Shown piece after piece: positions 1 to 9,965 of a stretch of 64,000 nucleotides of DNA. The position numbers and the translations under genes were made by a program. Under the pieces are notes generated by a model. It ran no database searches. It was not told where the DNA came from and saw only the letters and a list, made by a program, of their open reading frames with translations. This DNA comes from Pectinophora gossypiella (taxonomy: Eukaryota > Arthropoda > Insecta > Lepidoptera > Gelechiidae), in assembly GCF_024362695.1 (NCBI RefSeq), contig NC_065429.1, forward strand, positions 930,001 through 994,000. Reading direction: 5' to 3'. How positions within the stretch are numbered: the first letter of the stretch is position 1; every line of letters begins with the position of its first letter.

Positions 1-2772
1 ATTTGTGACCTCCTTGCGTATATTAATGACATGATTGAGATCATCACCCCCAGTAAGCAGATCATCGACGTAGAAGTCATGTTGAATTATTTCCGCGATT
101 TTCTCTTTGCTACAGTCAAGACCAATTTGTTTAAGACATCTTGTTGCCAGAAATGGAGCGCTTGTCGTACCATATGTAACCGTGTGCAATTCAAAGATTT
201 TAACGGGCTCACTTGTATTATTGCGCCATACTATTTGCTGTAAATGCCTGTCAGACGGGTGGACGACGACTTGCCTGTACATTTTTTCTACATCTGCGGA
301 TAAAATGTATTTGTGCTGTCTGAAACGAAGCAATATAGCCAGTAAATCGTCCTGCACCGTTGGGCCAATCATCTGAATATCATTATAGGAAACTCCAGAA
401 GATGTTGGACAACTCGCATTATAGACTACCCTTAGTTTTGTGGTAGTGCTGTTTTCTCGTAAAACCCCGTGATGCGGTATATAATATGCATGATGGTTTA
501 AATTGAGTTGACGTTCCGACATGTGACCTAAAGATTGATATTCTGACATAAAAGCATAGTACATTTTACTTAGTTCAGGATTAACCTTTAGTCGACGCTC
601 TAATGAAAATAAACATTGTGTAGCTTTTTCAAGTGAATTTCCCAAAACTGCAGGATTCTGCTTAAGCGGAATGCGGACACAAAAACGTCCGTCTTCAAGA
701 CGTGATACATTTTTAACAAAATGTTCCTCGCATAATTTTTCAGCAGGCGAGTAGTGATTTGACAGCGAATTGACTTCTTCTAGTTGCCAAAATCGAGTTA
801 AATTGATTCCACTGTCGCCGATACTGCCATCTGTGTCAGACAGTGTGGTAAGATTGCACCTAATATCATTCGACAACAGTGTAAAATGGCCGCTAGAAAT
901 GGGGCCGGAAATAATCCACCCTAATTTCGTGTCATAAAGTATTGGTAATTTATCGCCTAGCTTAATTTTCTCGGACCCTAACAAATCCCAAAAGAGATCA
1001 GCGCCAAGCAAAATATCGATATCAGCTGGCTTGTAGAATGTGGGGTCAGCTAAACAAATGTTAGAGGGTAGTCTTAGATGAGTGATATCAATTTCACGTC
1101 CGGGAACACGATCGGTAATTGAGGGCAGAACAAAGCAATTAATATCCGTAGCATAATTTTCGCGAAGTGATTTTATGTTCACGTGACCTAGTTTACCTAT
1201 GCGAGAAGTTACGTTATTGATACCCAGTATCGTACGGTTAATTTCGCGAGTTTTTAAATTCAACTGTTGACACAGTTTCTCAGTGATGAGACATGATGTG
1301 CTGCCGCTATCTAATACGGCGCGGACTATGTACTCGCGATTATCATCATTGTACACTTTGATTAATGCAGTGGATAAAATTACATCATGCTGCTTTGTAT
1401 CACCCGAGGAAGTGACATTAGCAGACAAAGTGTTCAAGGGCGGAGGTGGCGGCAGTGAGGGCTCCGTTTCAATTGAGGTAACATTTTGATTTTGTACGTT
1501 ATTATTAGTTCTAGGTTCTGATAAATGAATTAGTGTGTTATGACGGCGTTTACATATTTTACAAGATGGCTTTTTGCAATGGTTTGCAAAATGACCTGAC
1601 CGAAAACAGTTGAAGCAAACTTTGTAGCTTGGTAGCAATTTAAGCCGAGCTTCGTTAGTCAAAGCAAGAAATTGAGGGCATTGACTTAAATTGTGATCAT
1701 TTTTACATTTAGGACAAACTTTACATGATGACTGTGAACCAGTCGTGTTAGAAGTTGTATTTGGATTGCCTTGTATGGATACCATAGTTTTAATTTTATT
1801 GTTTGATTTATTTGACTGATTACGCGATAACTCTAAAGTTTCAATCAGATCAGCTCGCTGACGAATGAACGTGATAAATGAATCAAAAGTAATCGAGTCA
1901 TCTTTCTGTGTGGAACCTTTATGTTCTTCCCACTCTCGAAAGGTTTTCGCGTCCAACTTTTGAGTTATAATATAAATTAATAAGGTATCCCAGTGATGGA
2001 CAGGTTCACCTAATGATTGTAATGCCCTTATGTTTTTATTTAACTGGTCAATTAAAAGCTTTAATGTTATAGAACATTCTTTGGTTATATTTTCAATATT
2101 AAATAACGCTGAGACATGATTTTGTACTAATAAACGTTTATTATCAAACCTTTCGCGCAAAAGTTTCCACGCCACATTATAATTGCTGGCAGAAAATTCC
2201 ATTGACTGTATTACCACGGCAGCTGACCCCTCCAAAGATGCTCGCAAATAATGAAACTTATTTATTTCATCGATGCTTTCGTTTGAGTGTATGAGACTAG
2301 TGAAAGTGTCACGAAATTCTAGCCAATTTTCATAACGACCGCTAAACTTTGGCAATTGTATTGTAGGCAACCTGACAAGCTGAGGACGGGTACTTGCACG
2401 GGTGCTCTTACCATCACTTTCCGATGAGTCATCACAATTTTTATTGAATTTGCACAATAAATCCTGAGCACAAGCCAAAGCCTTATAATATTGTGACTCG
2501 AATTCATTGCGCGCACTATACTGAGCTTCGACGTCTTCGGTTAAACATTCTAATTGTAATTGTATTGAGTCGTAACTATCATATAAAGATTCTTGTTTAT
2601 TTAACCGTAATTGCAATTCTTTTGCACCAGTAGCAGTCAAAGTTTCAGCGCTCAACTCGTTTAGGTAATTAATAAAGATGGTTAATCGACCTTTATAGCT
2701 TCCCCTTCTCTTTATCAGCTCCTTTAGTACATCCTTAGGGTTCTTAGCGGGTTCATCCTCAGATTCCGACAT
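1..2772 (-). CDS. Bel/Pao LTR retrotransposon polyprotein (gag-protease-RT), 3' part cut by window edge
   Basis: From the ATG at 2770-2772 the minus strand stays open for 924 codons to base 1, with no stop in any line I checked. In order I see: an acidic gag start (MSESEDEP) with the region usual in Bel/Pao gag (about residues 120-300); two CCHC-like zinc clusters, the second CFNCFRSGHFANHC near residue 384; an aspartic protease core DSGST near residue 480; and a reverse transcriptase whose YVDD box lies at about bases 57-68. This gag-CCHC-protease-RT order in one frame is typical of Bel/Pao. RNase H and integrase would lie beyond the left edge. The open frame suggests a young copy. No env-like region is visible. 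Confidence 0.92.
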   Translation of the reverse strand, partial: MSESEDEPAKNPKDVLKELIKRRGSYKGRLTIFINYLNELSAETLTATGAKELQLRLNKQESLYDSYDSIQLQLECLTEDVEAQYSARNEFESQYYKALACAQDLLCKFNKNCDDSSESDGKSTRASTRPQLVRLPTIQLPKFSGRYENWLEFRDTFTSLIHSNESIDEINKFHYLRASLEGSAAVVIQSMEFSASNYNVAWKLLRERFDNKRLLVQNHVSALFNIENITKECSITLKLLIDQLNKNIRALQSLGEPVHHWDTLLIYIITQKLDAKTFREWEEHKGSTQKDDSITFDSFITFIRQRADLIETLELSRNQSNKSNNKIKTMVSIQGNPNTTSNTTGSQSSCKVCPKCKNDHNLSQCPQFLALTNEARLKLLPSYKVCFNCFRSGHFANHCKKPSCKICKRRHNTLIHLSEPRTNNNVQNQNVTSIETEPSLPPPPPLNTLSANVTSSGDTKQHDVILSTALIKVYNDDNREYIVRAVLDSGSTSCLITEKLCQQLNLKTREINRTILGINNVTSRIGKLGHVNIKSLRENYATDINCFVLPSITDRVPGREIDITHLRLPSNICLADPTFYKPADIDILLGADLFWDLLGSEKIKLGDKLPILYDTKLGWIISGPISSGHFTLLSNDIRCNLTTLSDTDGSIGDSGINLTRFWQLEEVNSLSNHYSPAEKLCEEHFVKNVSRLEDGRFCVRIPLKQNPAVLGNSLEKATQCLFSLERRLKVNPELSKMYYAFMSEYQSLGHMSERQLNLNHHAYYIPHHGVLRENSTTTKLRVVYNASCPTSSGVSYNDIQMIGPTVQDDLLAILLRFRQHKYILSADVEKMYRQVVVHPSDRHLQQIVWRNNTSEPVKIFELHTVTYGTTSAPFLATRCLKQIGLDCSKEKIAEIIQHDFYVDDLLTGGDDLNHVINIRKEVTN

Positions 2773-3430
2773 TCTAGGAGGCAAGCGACCGGTCAACCTG
2801 GAATGTATATAATGCCAAAATGTACTAATTGCTATTCTATGCTATTTAGTACCACTAACCTTAACTAAATTCTTGTTTATCTAGATATACTTAATACAAC
2901 AACACTTTTATGGTAGTACCATAATACCTATGCACAGAAAATACGTGAAAAGCTAGGATAGGTAACTAAGTCAAAATAATGAAGTACAGATGAGTACTAA
3001 CTATACTGTTCTAAGTACAATTTTAACTTATTTTATGCAAATGTATGCAATATCATAAAGCTAATCACAATGCAACAGGTTTATAGTAAATGAAAGGAAT
3101 CTTCGATAAACAAACAAGTACGATCTATCATACATAACAAAGGAATGTGAACAGAATGTAATAAGTATTGTACTAACCTTATAAATCGTAATATTTTATA
3201 CCTTAATACTACCTTAGAGTGTTGGGTTATACTTATTTGATTATTTTATCCACACTTAACACCTTGTAATTTGTAATCCTTGAGTAAATTCCACTTCGAA
3301 CAATAGCACGTTGTTAACCTCAATGCGATCCACTACTCGTCCTTTATTGATCCGTATTTCCACTGTTTTTAACGAAGATAACAACAGTTGATCTATTATT
3401 CCTCACATCCGGCTCGGTTTGGACCATGTT
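2773..3430 (-). mobile_element. probable 5' LTR and leader of the Bel/Pao element
   Basis: AT-rich sequence directly upstream of the Bel/Pao start codon, where the 5' LTR and primer-binding site should be. I could not fix the LTR ends or a tRNA primer match, because the second LTR lies outside the window. Placement is by position only. From about 3430 to 3737 I see nothing recognisable. Confidence 0.4.
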
Positions 3431-3737
3431 AAGATGGTTTAGAGTGGTTTTGGAGTAAAACTCAATATATGACTTGCCAAGATGTAATGATGTCAGTAAT
3501 GATGTTACAAGAATGCTTAGCTAAAAATTTTCTTATGAAATATGAATGCAAATAGGTACTTCGAAGCCATTGCTCTTAGCAAACGTGCAGGCGTTATAAA
3601 CATGCGGTACTATTTTTTACGAATATTACGATTTTCCACATGGTTACATCATTCGCGAGTTATAAAACTGAGATTAAACGGTTACATAGTAATTAAAGGT
3701 GAATGCCATTTCAGGATATTAAGATAAGATAAAGAAC

Positions 3738-4078
3738 ATACATTCACATACATAAACTCACGCCTATTTCCCACCGGGGTAAGCAGAGACTATAGAATTC
3801 CATTTGCTTCGATCCTGACACACTTCTCTTGCTTCCTCCACATTCATCAATCGCTTCATACACGCACGCCGGTTCAAAGTAGATCGTATTGAACCTTTTC
3901 TAAGGACATCTCCAATTTGGTCAATGTAAGTCCTTCTAGGTCTTCCTCTGCCAGCCCTACCATCAACTTTCGCTTTATATACCGCTTTTGCAATTCTATT
4001 ATCCTTCATCCGCTCTACGTGTCCAAACGAACCTAACATTCCCTTCTCAATCCTAGTCACTAAGATAAAGACATACAT
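3738..4078 (-). pseudogene. LINE reverse transcriptase C-terminal remnant, with 3' tail (RTE-like)
   Basis: A 104-codon minus-strand frame (3764-4078) carries GHVERM, a GRAGRGRPRRTYIDQI stretch and a final DRSKWNS, the usual C-terminal end of RTE-like non-LTR reverse transcriptases. It ends beside a (CATA)n tail near 3740. The endonuclease and RT core are absent, so this is a 5'-truncated copy. The same end recurs at 58750-58908 (-), 61705-61858 (+) and, weakly, 55860-55965 and 42180-42285. Confidence 0.7.
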
Positions 4079-4084
4079 AAAATA

Positions 4085-4406
4085 AATAGCCTATTACGTC
4101 CCACTGCTGGGCACAGGCCTCCTCTCAGTCAACCGGAGAGGGTATGGAGCATACTCCACCACGCTGCTCCACTGCGGGTTGGTGGAGGTGTTTTTACGGC
4201 TAATAGCCGGGACCAACGGCTTAACGTGCCCTCTGAAGCACGGAATCAACTTACTTTTTCGGACAATCAGGTGATTCAAGCCTGAAAAGTCCTTACCAAA
4301 CATAGGATAGTCTCACAAAGTGATTTCGACAATGTCCCCATCGGGAATCGAACCCGGACCTCCAGATCGTGAGCCTAACGCTCTTACCACTAGACCACAG
4401 AGGCTG
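4085..4406 (-). mobile_element. SINE-A, near full length
   Basis: tRNA-like head at the right end (box B as GGTTCGATTCCCG on the minus strand, 4343-4355), the central core shared by SINE-A, B and C, and the tail CCCAGCAGTGGGACGTA at the left end. Confidence 0.85.
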
Positions 4407-4424
4407 TTAAGATAAAGAAAAAAA

Positions 4425-4560
4425 CAAAATTCGACTTTATGAGTTGGAGTTCTTGTTTGGATCATAGATAATTGATATCACGTGGTTTTTTAGGGTCTGT
4501 GTCCGGTTAATGGCAATAGGCTCGACTTAAACATGGCTGGCGAGGAGTGGTTTACTGTCG
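4425..4560 (+). repeat. SINE-F body fragment
   Basis: Contains TTTATGAGTTGGAGTTC, TTGGATCATA and ATATCACGTGGTT. The same body is found at 38490-38660, 43980-44180 and around 62237-62700. Confidence 0.6.
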
Positions 4561-4654
4561 CTAATAGTTAGAATATCGATTCTTGACTTTGAAAATTATC
4601 AATAAAGCAAAAAGGAAGGTTATGTGTTTGACCGCTATGTTTGTAATTTTGTAT

Positions 4655-4815
4655 GCATGTACATACATACATACATAAACTCACGCCCGTAATCCCTAAT
4701 GGGGTGGGCAGAGCTACAAGTTATCAAAGACAACTTGCAGCCACTGTTGATACGATGTCGTAAGCTGGATATGATAAACTTATGGTCATAAGGGATCAGC
4801 CTATCGCCCATAACA
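4655..4815. repeat. Element E copy (ACTCACGCCCGTAATCCC family)
   Basis: (CATA)n followed by AAACTCACGCCCGTAATCCC and ATCAAAGACAACTTGCAGCC. Further copies lie at 19221-19309, 24638-24880, 27425-27650, 35402-35530, 44637-44731 and 50566-50602. Probably the 3' end of a non-LTR element. Confidence 0.75.
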
Positions 4816-4885
4816 TGCATACATATTATATTGTATTATTGTATTATATTGTATTATATTATATTGTATGCATGTATGCACGTCT

Positions 4886-5266
4886 TTTTTTTTTTTGGGT
4901 AACGAAGGGGAAATCCTCATGGATACCTCGCCACCCGGGGGAGCGACGAGGTTATGTCGGACTCTTACCGACTAAAACCCCTCCGATGGCCCTCTGCTGC
5001 GCATGTCGGGAAGCTCCGGGATCTCTAACGAACGCACCGGTGCTTCCCTCGCGCTTATTATTAAAGGCGCGTCCCGGGGTAGATCCCCACCCCTACGCCA
5101 TCCCGCGTTTACAGCAACGCGAGGCCATGTCACATTGCCGTCCCTCCCGGAGACCGTGTGATGAGCGGTTCGGGCCCCCGCCCTTACCACTCACGATCTC
5201 CAGTGTCCCCTCGCCTCTTGCGACAGGTACCGTAGCCCTATTCTTACGCCCGGAACTACAGGGCGG
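4886..5266 (-). mobile_element. Retroposed GC-rich element with 14-bp target-site duplication
   Basis: The 381-bp insert is flanked by identical ATGTATGCACGTCT copies (4872-4885 and 5267-5280) and begins with a poly-T run, so it is a minus-strand poly-A retroposon. It is much more GC-rich than its surroundings. It carries the GGTTATGTCGGACTCTTACC stretch that I associate with lepidopteran LINE 3' regions. ORFs across it in several frames look incidental. Confidence 0.8.
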
Positions 5267-5280
5267 ATGTATGCACGTCT

Positions 5281-5835
5281 GTTCCAACCTAACTTCTAAA
5301 CCACCTGTCAGAATTTGACAAATGAGGTGTCGTTAGAAGCGTCTTGATTGTCCGGTGGTTCTAGGCTATGTGACGTCACGCTGAATTCAATATGGCGCCC
5401 TCTAGTGGACATAAACTGAGGACGAAAATTGATTTTAATTTCGAATGGCAGTGTGTTGGGTATCAAATGAAAAGGCTTAATTTGCACATGTCAAATATGG
5501 TCTTTACTTGCGGGTTTCCTTGTATTTACTCGATAATGACGTTGAATTGATAATATGACTGCTCAGACATATTTCAGATAGGTTTTATCTCCAAATCATG
5601 CATACGTACACACGTATCGGAAGTACGTTATCTTAACAAATAAGATCTAAAATATTATAAATAAAGATATAAGTTTAAAAACCAAAATTAGAGCATGATT
5701 TATCGCAGTGAGGTTTTAGTTCTTAAACTTATTTTTTTTAGATCAATAAACAAATAGTGTATTTTTGGAAGTAACATTACAATTTCCAGTGTTGGGGTTT
5801 CTTTTAAGTAACCGAGGTACTTGTAATAGAGTACT
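5281..5835. other. No recognised gene; contains one CTCF-like site
   Basis: No coding signal or repeat was recognised apart from GCGCCCTCTAGTGG at 5395-5408, the reverse complement of a consensus CTCF core (CCACTAGAGGGCGC). Confidence 0.4.
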
Positions 5836-6040
5836 AAATACAATACGATACTATCGCTACATCAAATCAAATTAATACAATACGATACTATCGGTACATC
5901 AAATCAAATCAATACAATACGATACTATCGCTACATCAAATCAAATCAATACAATACGATACTATCGCCACATCAAATCAAATCAATACAATACGATACT
6001 ATCGCTACATCATATCAAATCAATACAATACTATCGTTAC
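5836..6040. repeat. 37-bp minisatellite, about 5 copies
   Basis: Tandem units of about 37 bp built from AATACAATACGATACTATCG followed by CTACATCAAATCAAATC. Units differ by single bases, and the last is shortened. Confidence 0.9.
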
Positions 6041-6269
6041 ACACCAATATTATTTATAGTATTGTTCCTGACAATTGTTCCTGAAAATTTCGGGGCTTCC
6101 TGACACAGGTCTTTACATGAGGCTTACTAGGAAGTCCCAATAACGGGGTTATTATGATGTACTATTTAAAGCAAATAAACTATTTTGATTTTGATTTTTT
6201 TGAATTGTAAGGACTATCGTTATCAATATTCCTATAGTGGCCTATCCACAGGTAATATTAGAGTACGTG

Positions 6270-6338
6270 TACATCATCATCATCATCAGCCCATTAACGT
6301 CCCCACTGCTGGGGCACGGGCTTTCCCTATGGATGGAT
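6270..6338 (-). repeat. SINE-B tail fragment
   Basis: (CATCAT)n then CCCATTAACGTCCCCACTGC, the minus-strand tail of SINE-B. It is truncated after ATGGATGGATA. Confidence 0.75.
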
Positions 6339-6425
6339 ACGTGTATATATACAAAGTTTATTTATTTATTTATTTTTACACAACAGATCAGACAAAAGAA
6401 ACATATACAAAGAAAACAGACAGTA

Positions 6426-6540
6426 CAGGGGGTTAAAATGGCCACATCGAAGCAATTCATCTAGAAAAGCAATATTGCAATTAAACGTAAGTGCGCAATG
6501 CAAACAAATGTCAAATAGCAATATTGCTTTTATCTTTAGA
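6426..6540 (+). repeat. MITE-N fragment
   Basis: GGGGGTTAAAATGGCCACAT followed by subterminal GCAATATTGC motifs. The complete foldback copy is at 33655-33885; other pieces are near 21360, 27050 and 27690. 6541-6860 shows nothing clear. Confidence 0.6.
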
Positions 6541-6867
6541 TGCTTATCTTTAAGAATGAGAGAGAGTTTTCCTGGAAACGTGCATAAACCGTTCGTGTTG
6601 AAGACGAATGCTTTAATCTGTTAATTTACCAATTTCTTTGCTATCCTAACAGCGATTCAGTGGAAAGTGAACAAAAAATAAGATGACAAAATCGAGGCGC
6701 GGCATCAAATCCCCGAAGATGCACTGGCCCTTGTCAAAACAAACGTATTTGTGGACGTTAAGATATGCCAGTGTTTTCTGACAGGAACTCAATACATAAA
6801 CTATTAATAAAAGACTAAAAAGTGAACCAATCATCGTCTACAATTTGAAATTCGCATAAGTTAAAAA

Positions 6868-7240
6868 CGCCATCTGTGATTACGTTTCGACACCGCGAAT
6901 TAGCTCCATCTAGTGGCATCTGAAGACATCGACGCCAAGAATTAAACATAGCGCCATCTACTGGCACGTTTTTGCAAGCATTTCTATGTTGAAAGTACCA
7001 TCTGTATTCTGCTGAAGAAGAAAGTAAAGAAGCTACTTTTGTCTGTTCAAGTATGCGATGATCTCAAAGCAGTCAAGATCTCATTGGGTAATATAAAAAG
7101 ACAGAAGACAAATCTCTCCGAATTTTACTGTCTACTAATATAATACTGAAGCTACTACAGACATAATTACCTTCAACTGCTGCCATCTACCGGTCGAGTT
7201 GCAAATTAACTCGCTGAGCTACTACTGCCATCTATTGAGC
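6868..7240. promoter_or_regulatory. Cluster of CTCF-like CCATCTA motifs upstream of gem exon 1
   Basis: At least six related motifs lie within 370 bp: ACGCCATCTGTGA (6868), CTCCATCTAGTGGCA (6904), GCGCCATCTACTGGCA (6951), ACCATCTGTATT (6997), TGCCATCTACCGG (7181) and TGCCATCTATTGAGC (7226). Several match the insect/vertebrate CTCF core (GCGCCMYCTAGTGG) closely. The position just 5' of the first gem coding exon suggests a promoter or insulator. Binding is an inference. Confidence 0.5.
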
Positions 7241-7255
7241 ATTTAAAAAACCAAG

Positions 7256-7400
7256 ATGGTGGAAGACACGAGCAATTCGCAAGCGGAGCGCGTGTCGGCC
7301 GCAGCGGTGCTACAATTCGCGGCTCATGAGGCGAGACAAGGACGGAGGTTCGCGGAGTTCGGCGCGCATGCGTACGCAAGCATCACTTACAACGCTTACG
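7256..7400 (+). CDS. gem: gem exon 1 (candidate first coding exon)
   Basis: ATG in the context AAGATGG opens a 48-codon GC-rich frame (MVEDTSNSQAERV...) ending one base into a codon before GTAGTT. The phase fits exon 2 exactly (G plus CG). Base composition is unlike the flanks, which supports coding. I recognise no homologous motif, so a start within exon 2 (MGGSG) remains possible. Confidence 0.6.
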
Positions 7401-7814
7401 GTAGTTATTGGTTTTGGTTTTGTAGATTATACATAATTATACCATTACATAACACAGCGTCACGTCTGTATCTCCGAAGGAGTAAGCAGAGACATGCTCG
7501 CCAAGCGTTTTTATATGTCAAACAATATTTTTTTTCTATACGCCCCTGCTGGGCATTGGGGAAATACTTTTATCACGTTTTTGGACAACGCCATTTATAT
7601 TTTTTTTTCTGGAGAACGTGACCTGGAAAGTTCCTCGTTAAGATAAGGGGACCAAAACAAAAATATTAGCCAATCGTAAGTAATCTTAATCATTAGACAA
7701 TATTTGACAGAGCACGCGTTCTAAGTGGTTCAGACCAGTTACCCAGCCGGCCCCAGGTCAAAGTTCCATAGATAAGAAAACGATACACTATATTCAAATA
7801 ACTTTGTGAGCTCT
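7401..7814. other. Start of gem intron 1, no recognised gene
   Basis: Reading frames continue across the donor but lose coding character. A weak trace of the RTE-like tail (GTAAGCAGAGACATG) lies near 7470. At 7752-7795 a stretch CCAGGTCAAAGT is shared with 8567-8610. Confidence 0.4.
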
Positions 7815-7985
7815 AGTTTGTTTCGAACATTATAGGAGGCTTATCAACCGATTGTCGGACAGTTAAGTCACGTTAAGCCGTTGGTCTCGGTTACCATTTA
7901 CTGATGTAAGTTGGCGGCTCAATAATAACCTTGACACCAGGGTCGATGAGGTTGGTAATCCACCTCGTAACCCGTACGATAACAG
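7815..7985 (+). repeat. SINE-C fragment (headless)
   Basis: GTTAAGCCGTTGGTCTCGGT core, then GGCGGCTCAATAATAACC and CCACCTCGTAACCCGTACGA, the SINE-C tail. Confidence 0.75.
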
Positions 7986-8078
7986 AAGACTAGATTCAAG
8001 TCTCATATCTCCATCGGGAGAGGCAGAGAAAAGACAAAAGAACTAAGGCAACACGATTACCCACTTCTGACACGACAT

Positions 8079-8215
8079 CATCATCATCATCACTAATTTA
8101 AGAGCCACGCTTTTGTTGGTGTAGCATTCTCCATGCTACTTTTTAGGTAAAAATTGGGTAGTGGTTTCCCTCTTGCCTTCCGTCCTGACATGACAACGAC
8201 GAATTTATTCAAAAA
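8079..8215 (-). repeat. Repeat R5 fragment
   Basis: TAATTTAAGAGCCACGCTTT, GTGTAGCATTCTCCATGCTA and GGTTTCCCTCTTGCCTTCCG. The best copies are at 62304-62655 and 53080-53480. Confidence 0.75.
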
Positions 8216-8299
8216 ATCAAATCGAAGCAAATATTTTTACTATACATAAAGCAATTTAAACGCACACGAAAAGGAATGCAATACAATAGGCGACCTTAT

Positions 8300-8440
8300 T
8301 GCTGGGCAGAAAATTCAATTCAATTTAATAATACTTTATTGCACAACGACATGTACAAAGGACATAAACATACGAATAAAAATAAGCACAATAGGCAGCC
8401 TTATTGCTAAACAGCAATTAAAAAAATCTTCCAGGCAACC
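8300..8440 (-). repeat. LINE-G 3' end fragment
   Basis: Minus-strand copy of a non-LTR 3' end with AATACTTTATTGCACAACGA. The plus-strand copy at 19985-20219 ends in (GATT)n, and another copy is at 22205-22353. 8441-8919 shows no recognised feature. Confidence 0.7.
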
Positions 8441-8919
8441 AGTGACAAGAAGTCAGTAAAACATGATTACTCGTGCGTGGTGTGCTTGTAATCAATAAAC
8501 GCCACTAGGCCATAATAGAGACTGAAGAATCGCACGCGCAGAAAGTGGATCCAACTAGTTCATCAACGCCAGGTCAAAGTACCACAGATAACGAAACGAC
8601 ACATGCATTATTTATACTACATTTAGATAATGTCAATACAATGATCTTGCATGTTCTGAGAGAGATATAATTGCTTTATTTATTAAGTAATTACAATTAT
8701 TGAATAGGCAAAGAGGCATTGGTAATTATTGGTTGAGAAAAAAGTAAATAACCCACATTCACAAATAAATACATTACATTAAATAGTACCAATGACCAAA
8801 TACTCATATAAACAGGGGGGTAGTTAGAAAATGATGTAACGATTTAAGTTTCGGAGTAAGACTGGAGCCTTTTATTTTCAATAAATAATTATTATCACAT
8901 TGTATTTTGTACTAAACCA

Positions 8920-9235
8920 ATCATTTTCGAATTCATGTCAGGATCTTTTAAATGTTTGGCACCTGATCAGCGGTGGAGAAAAACATCGTGCATAGAAAAA
9001 GGAATAATACTACGTATAGAACGGCAAGTCTTCGCTCCCCACCAGCGTCTGAGCTAGGTTTACCTCACCCCCTCGGTCTTACTTTAGTCTTCAATCGTAT
9101 GAGCGTTCGACGTCACACACATAGATGCGCGTGTACGATAACGTCAATGTGTAGTGTCTGTGTAAAACGAGGCGTTTTTTATGAAGTGTTCGGGGTATTT
9201 CCCAGTCGGTCATCAGAGAGTAAATAAAATATTAA
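8920..9235 (+). repeat. SINE-D scrap followed by repeat H
   Basis: TTCGAATTCATGTCAGGATC resembles the SINE-D body. Then AGAACGGCAAGTCTTCGCTC, GAGCTAGGTTTACCTCACCC and TCAATGTGTAGTGTCTGTGT form repeat H, also at 19311-19510, 20995-21090 (-) and 22940-23030. Confidence 0.6.
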
Positions 9236-9599
9236 ATAAAGAAATGACATAGCGCCATCTTTCGGAAATGAATGTAAACAAATGACAAAGCTTGATAAAA
9301 CTAATGTTCTTTGCTAATGTACTTAGTTAGGCAATTATTGTTTGAGTAAACAACCAAGTTTATCTTAGGGGCAACAGTTAATTAAAAGTTCAACTTAACT
9401 AAATTATTCTGGAACGAAATAATTATAATTCATGATTTGAAATCTTTGAGATAATTGGTTTCGCGTCGGTAACATCCATACTTAAATCACTTTGGATGTT
9501 ATGTGGATGATTCTTACTTGTATCGGCGTACCCGCATGTGTTGTCAAGCCTGGGCAAGTATGTCATGGGTGAAAGAACCCTCGCTATATTCATTTCGAC
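9236..9599. other. No recognised feature except one AGCGCCATCT motif
   Basis: AT-rich. A CTCF-like half motif AGCGCCATCTTTCGG lies near 9251. Confidence 0.3.
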
Positions 9600-9785
9600 G
9601 ACAATAGATGGCGTAAGTGTAGCCATCTCGCCCTCGTAGTGGCGGACCTTCTGTGTGAGTGTGGAGCAGCTCCGCAGACCATGTCTCACCTAATCGCCTG
9701 TCCACTGTGCCCTGAAACCTGTACACGGGTGGACTTGATGAGCGCTTCCGCCCGTGCTATTGCCGTGGTAGCATTTTGGACTGAT
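9600..9785 (+). pseudogene. LINE reverse transcriptase C-terminal remnant
   Basis: One plus frame reads LLCECGAAPQTMSHLIACPL followed by CP...CTRVDL...AVVAFW and a stop. This CxCG-QTMSHL-CPLCP signature is common at the C-terminus of insect non-LTR polymerases. Only the last 60 or so residues remain. Confidence 0.65.
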
Positions 9786-9789
9786 TAAT

Positions 9790-9900
9790 CATAAATTGGG
9801 GCGGAAGGCAAGAGGGAAACCACTGCCCTATTTTTCCCTAAAAAAGTAGCATGGAAAATGCTGCACCGACAAGAGCGTGGCTCTTAAATTGATGATGATG
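9790..9900 (+). repeat. Repeat R5, 3' part with (GAT)n tail
   Basis: GGGGCGGAAGGCAAGAGGGA to GCGTGGCTCTTAAATTGATG. It lies just after the LINE C-terminal remnant, so R5 may be the 3' end of that LINE. Confidence 0.7.
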
Positions 9901-9965
9901 AATCATAAATTACGTTGTTCGACTTGTCATCGACACGAAAGAAGGAAGGAGTGTATGTAGCACAG

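Noticed and set aside
2821..3180. Repeated GTACTAA words as possible LTR ends
   Set aside because: No pair with proper TG..CA ends and a primer-binding site could be fixed without the other LTR.
4782..5318. 178-codon plus ORF and overlapping minus ORFs
   Set aside because: They lie across the GC-rich retroposon and its duplicated target. Frames mix microsatellite and insert, with no family match.
5836..6040. CRISPR-like array
   Set aside because: Units are contiguous with no unique spacers; it is an ordinary minisatellite in a eukaryotic genome.
7401..7621. Continuation of the 7256 ORF past the donor
   Set aside because: Codon use changes at 7401, the sequence becomes AT-rich and homopolymeric, and GTAGTT gives a phase-matched donor.
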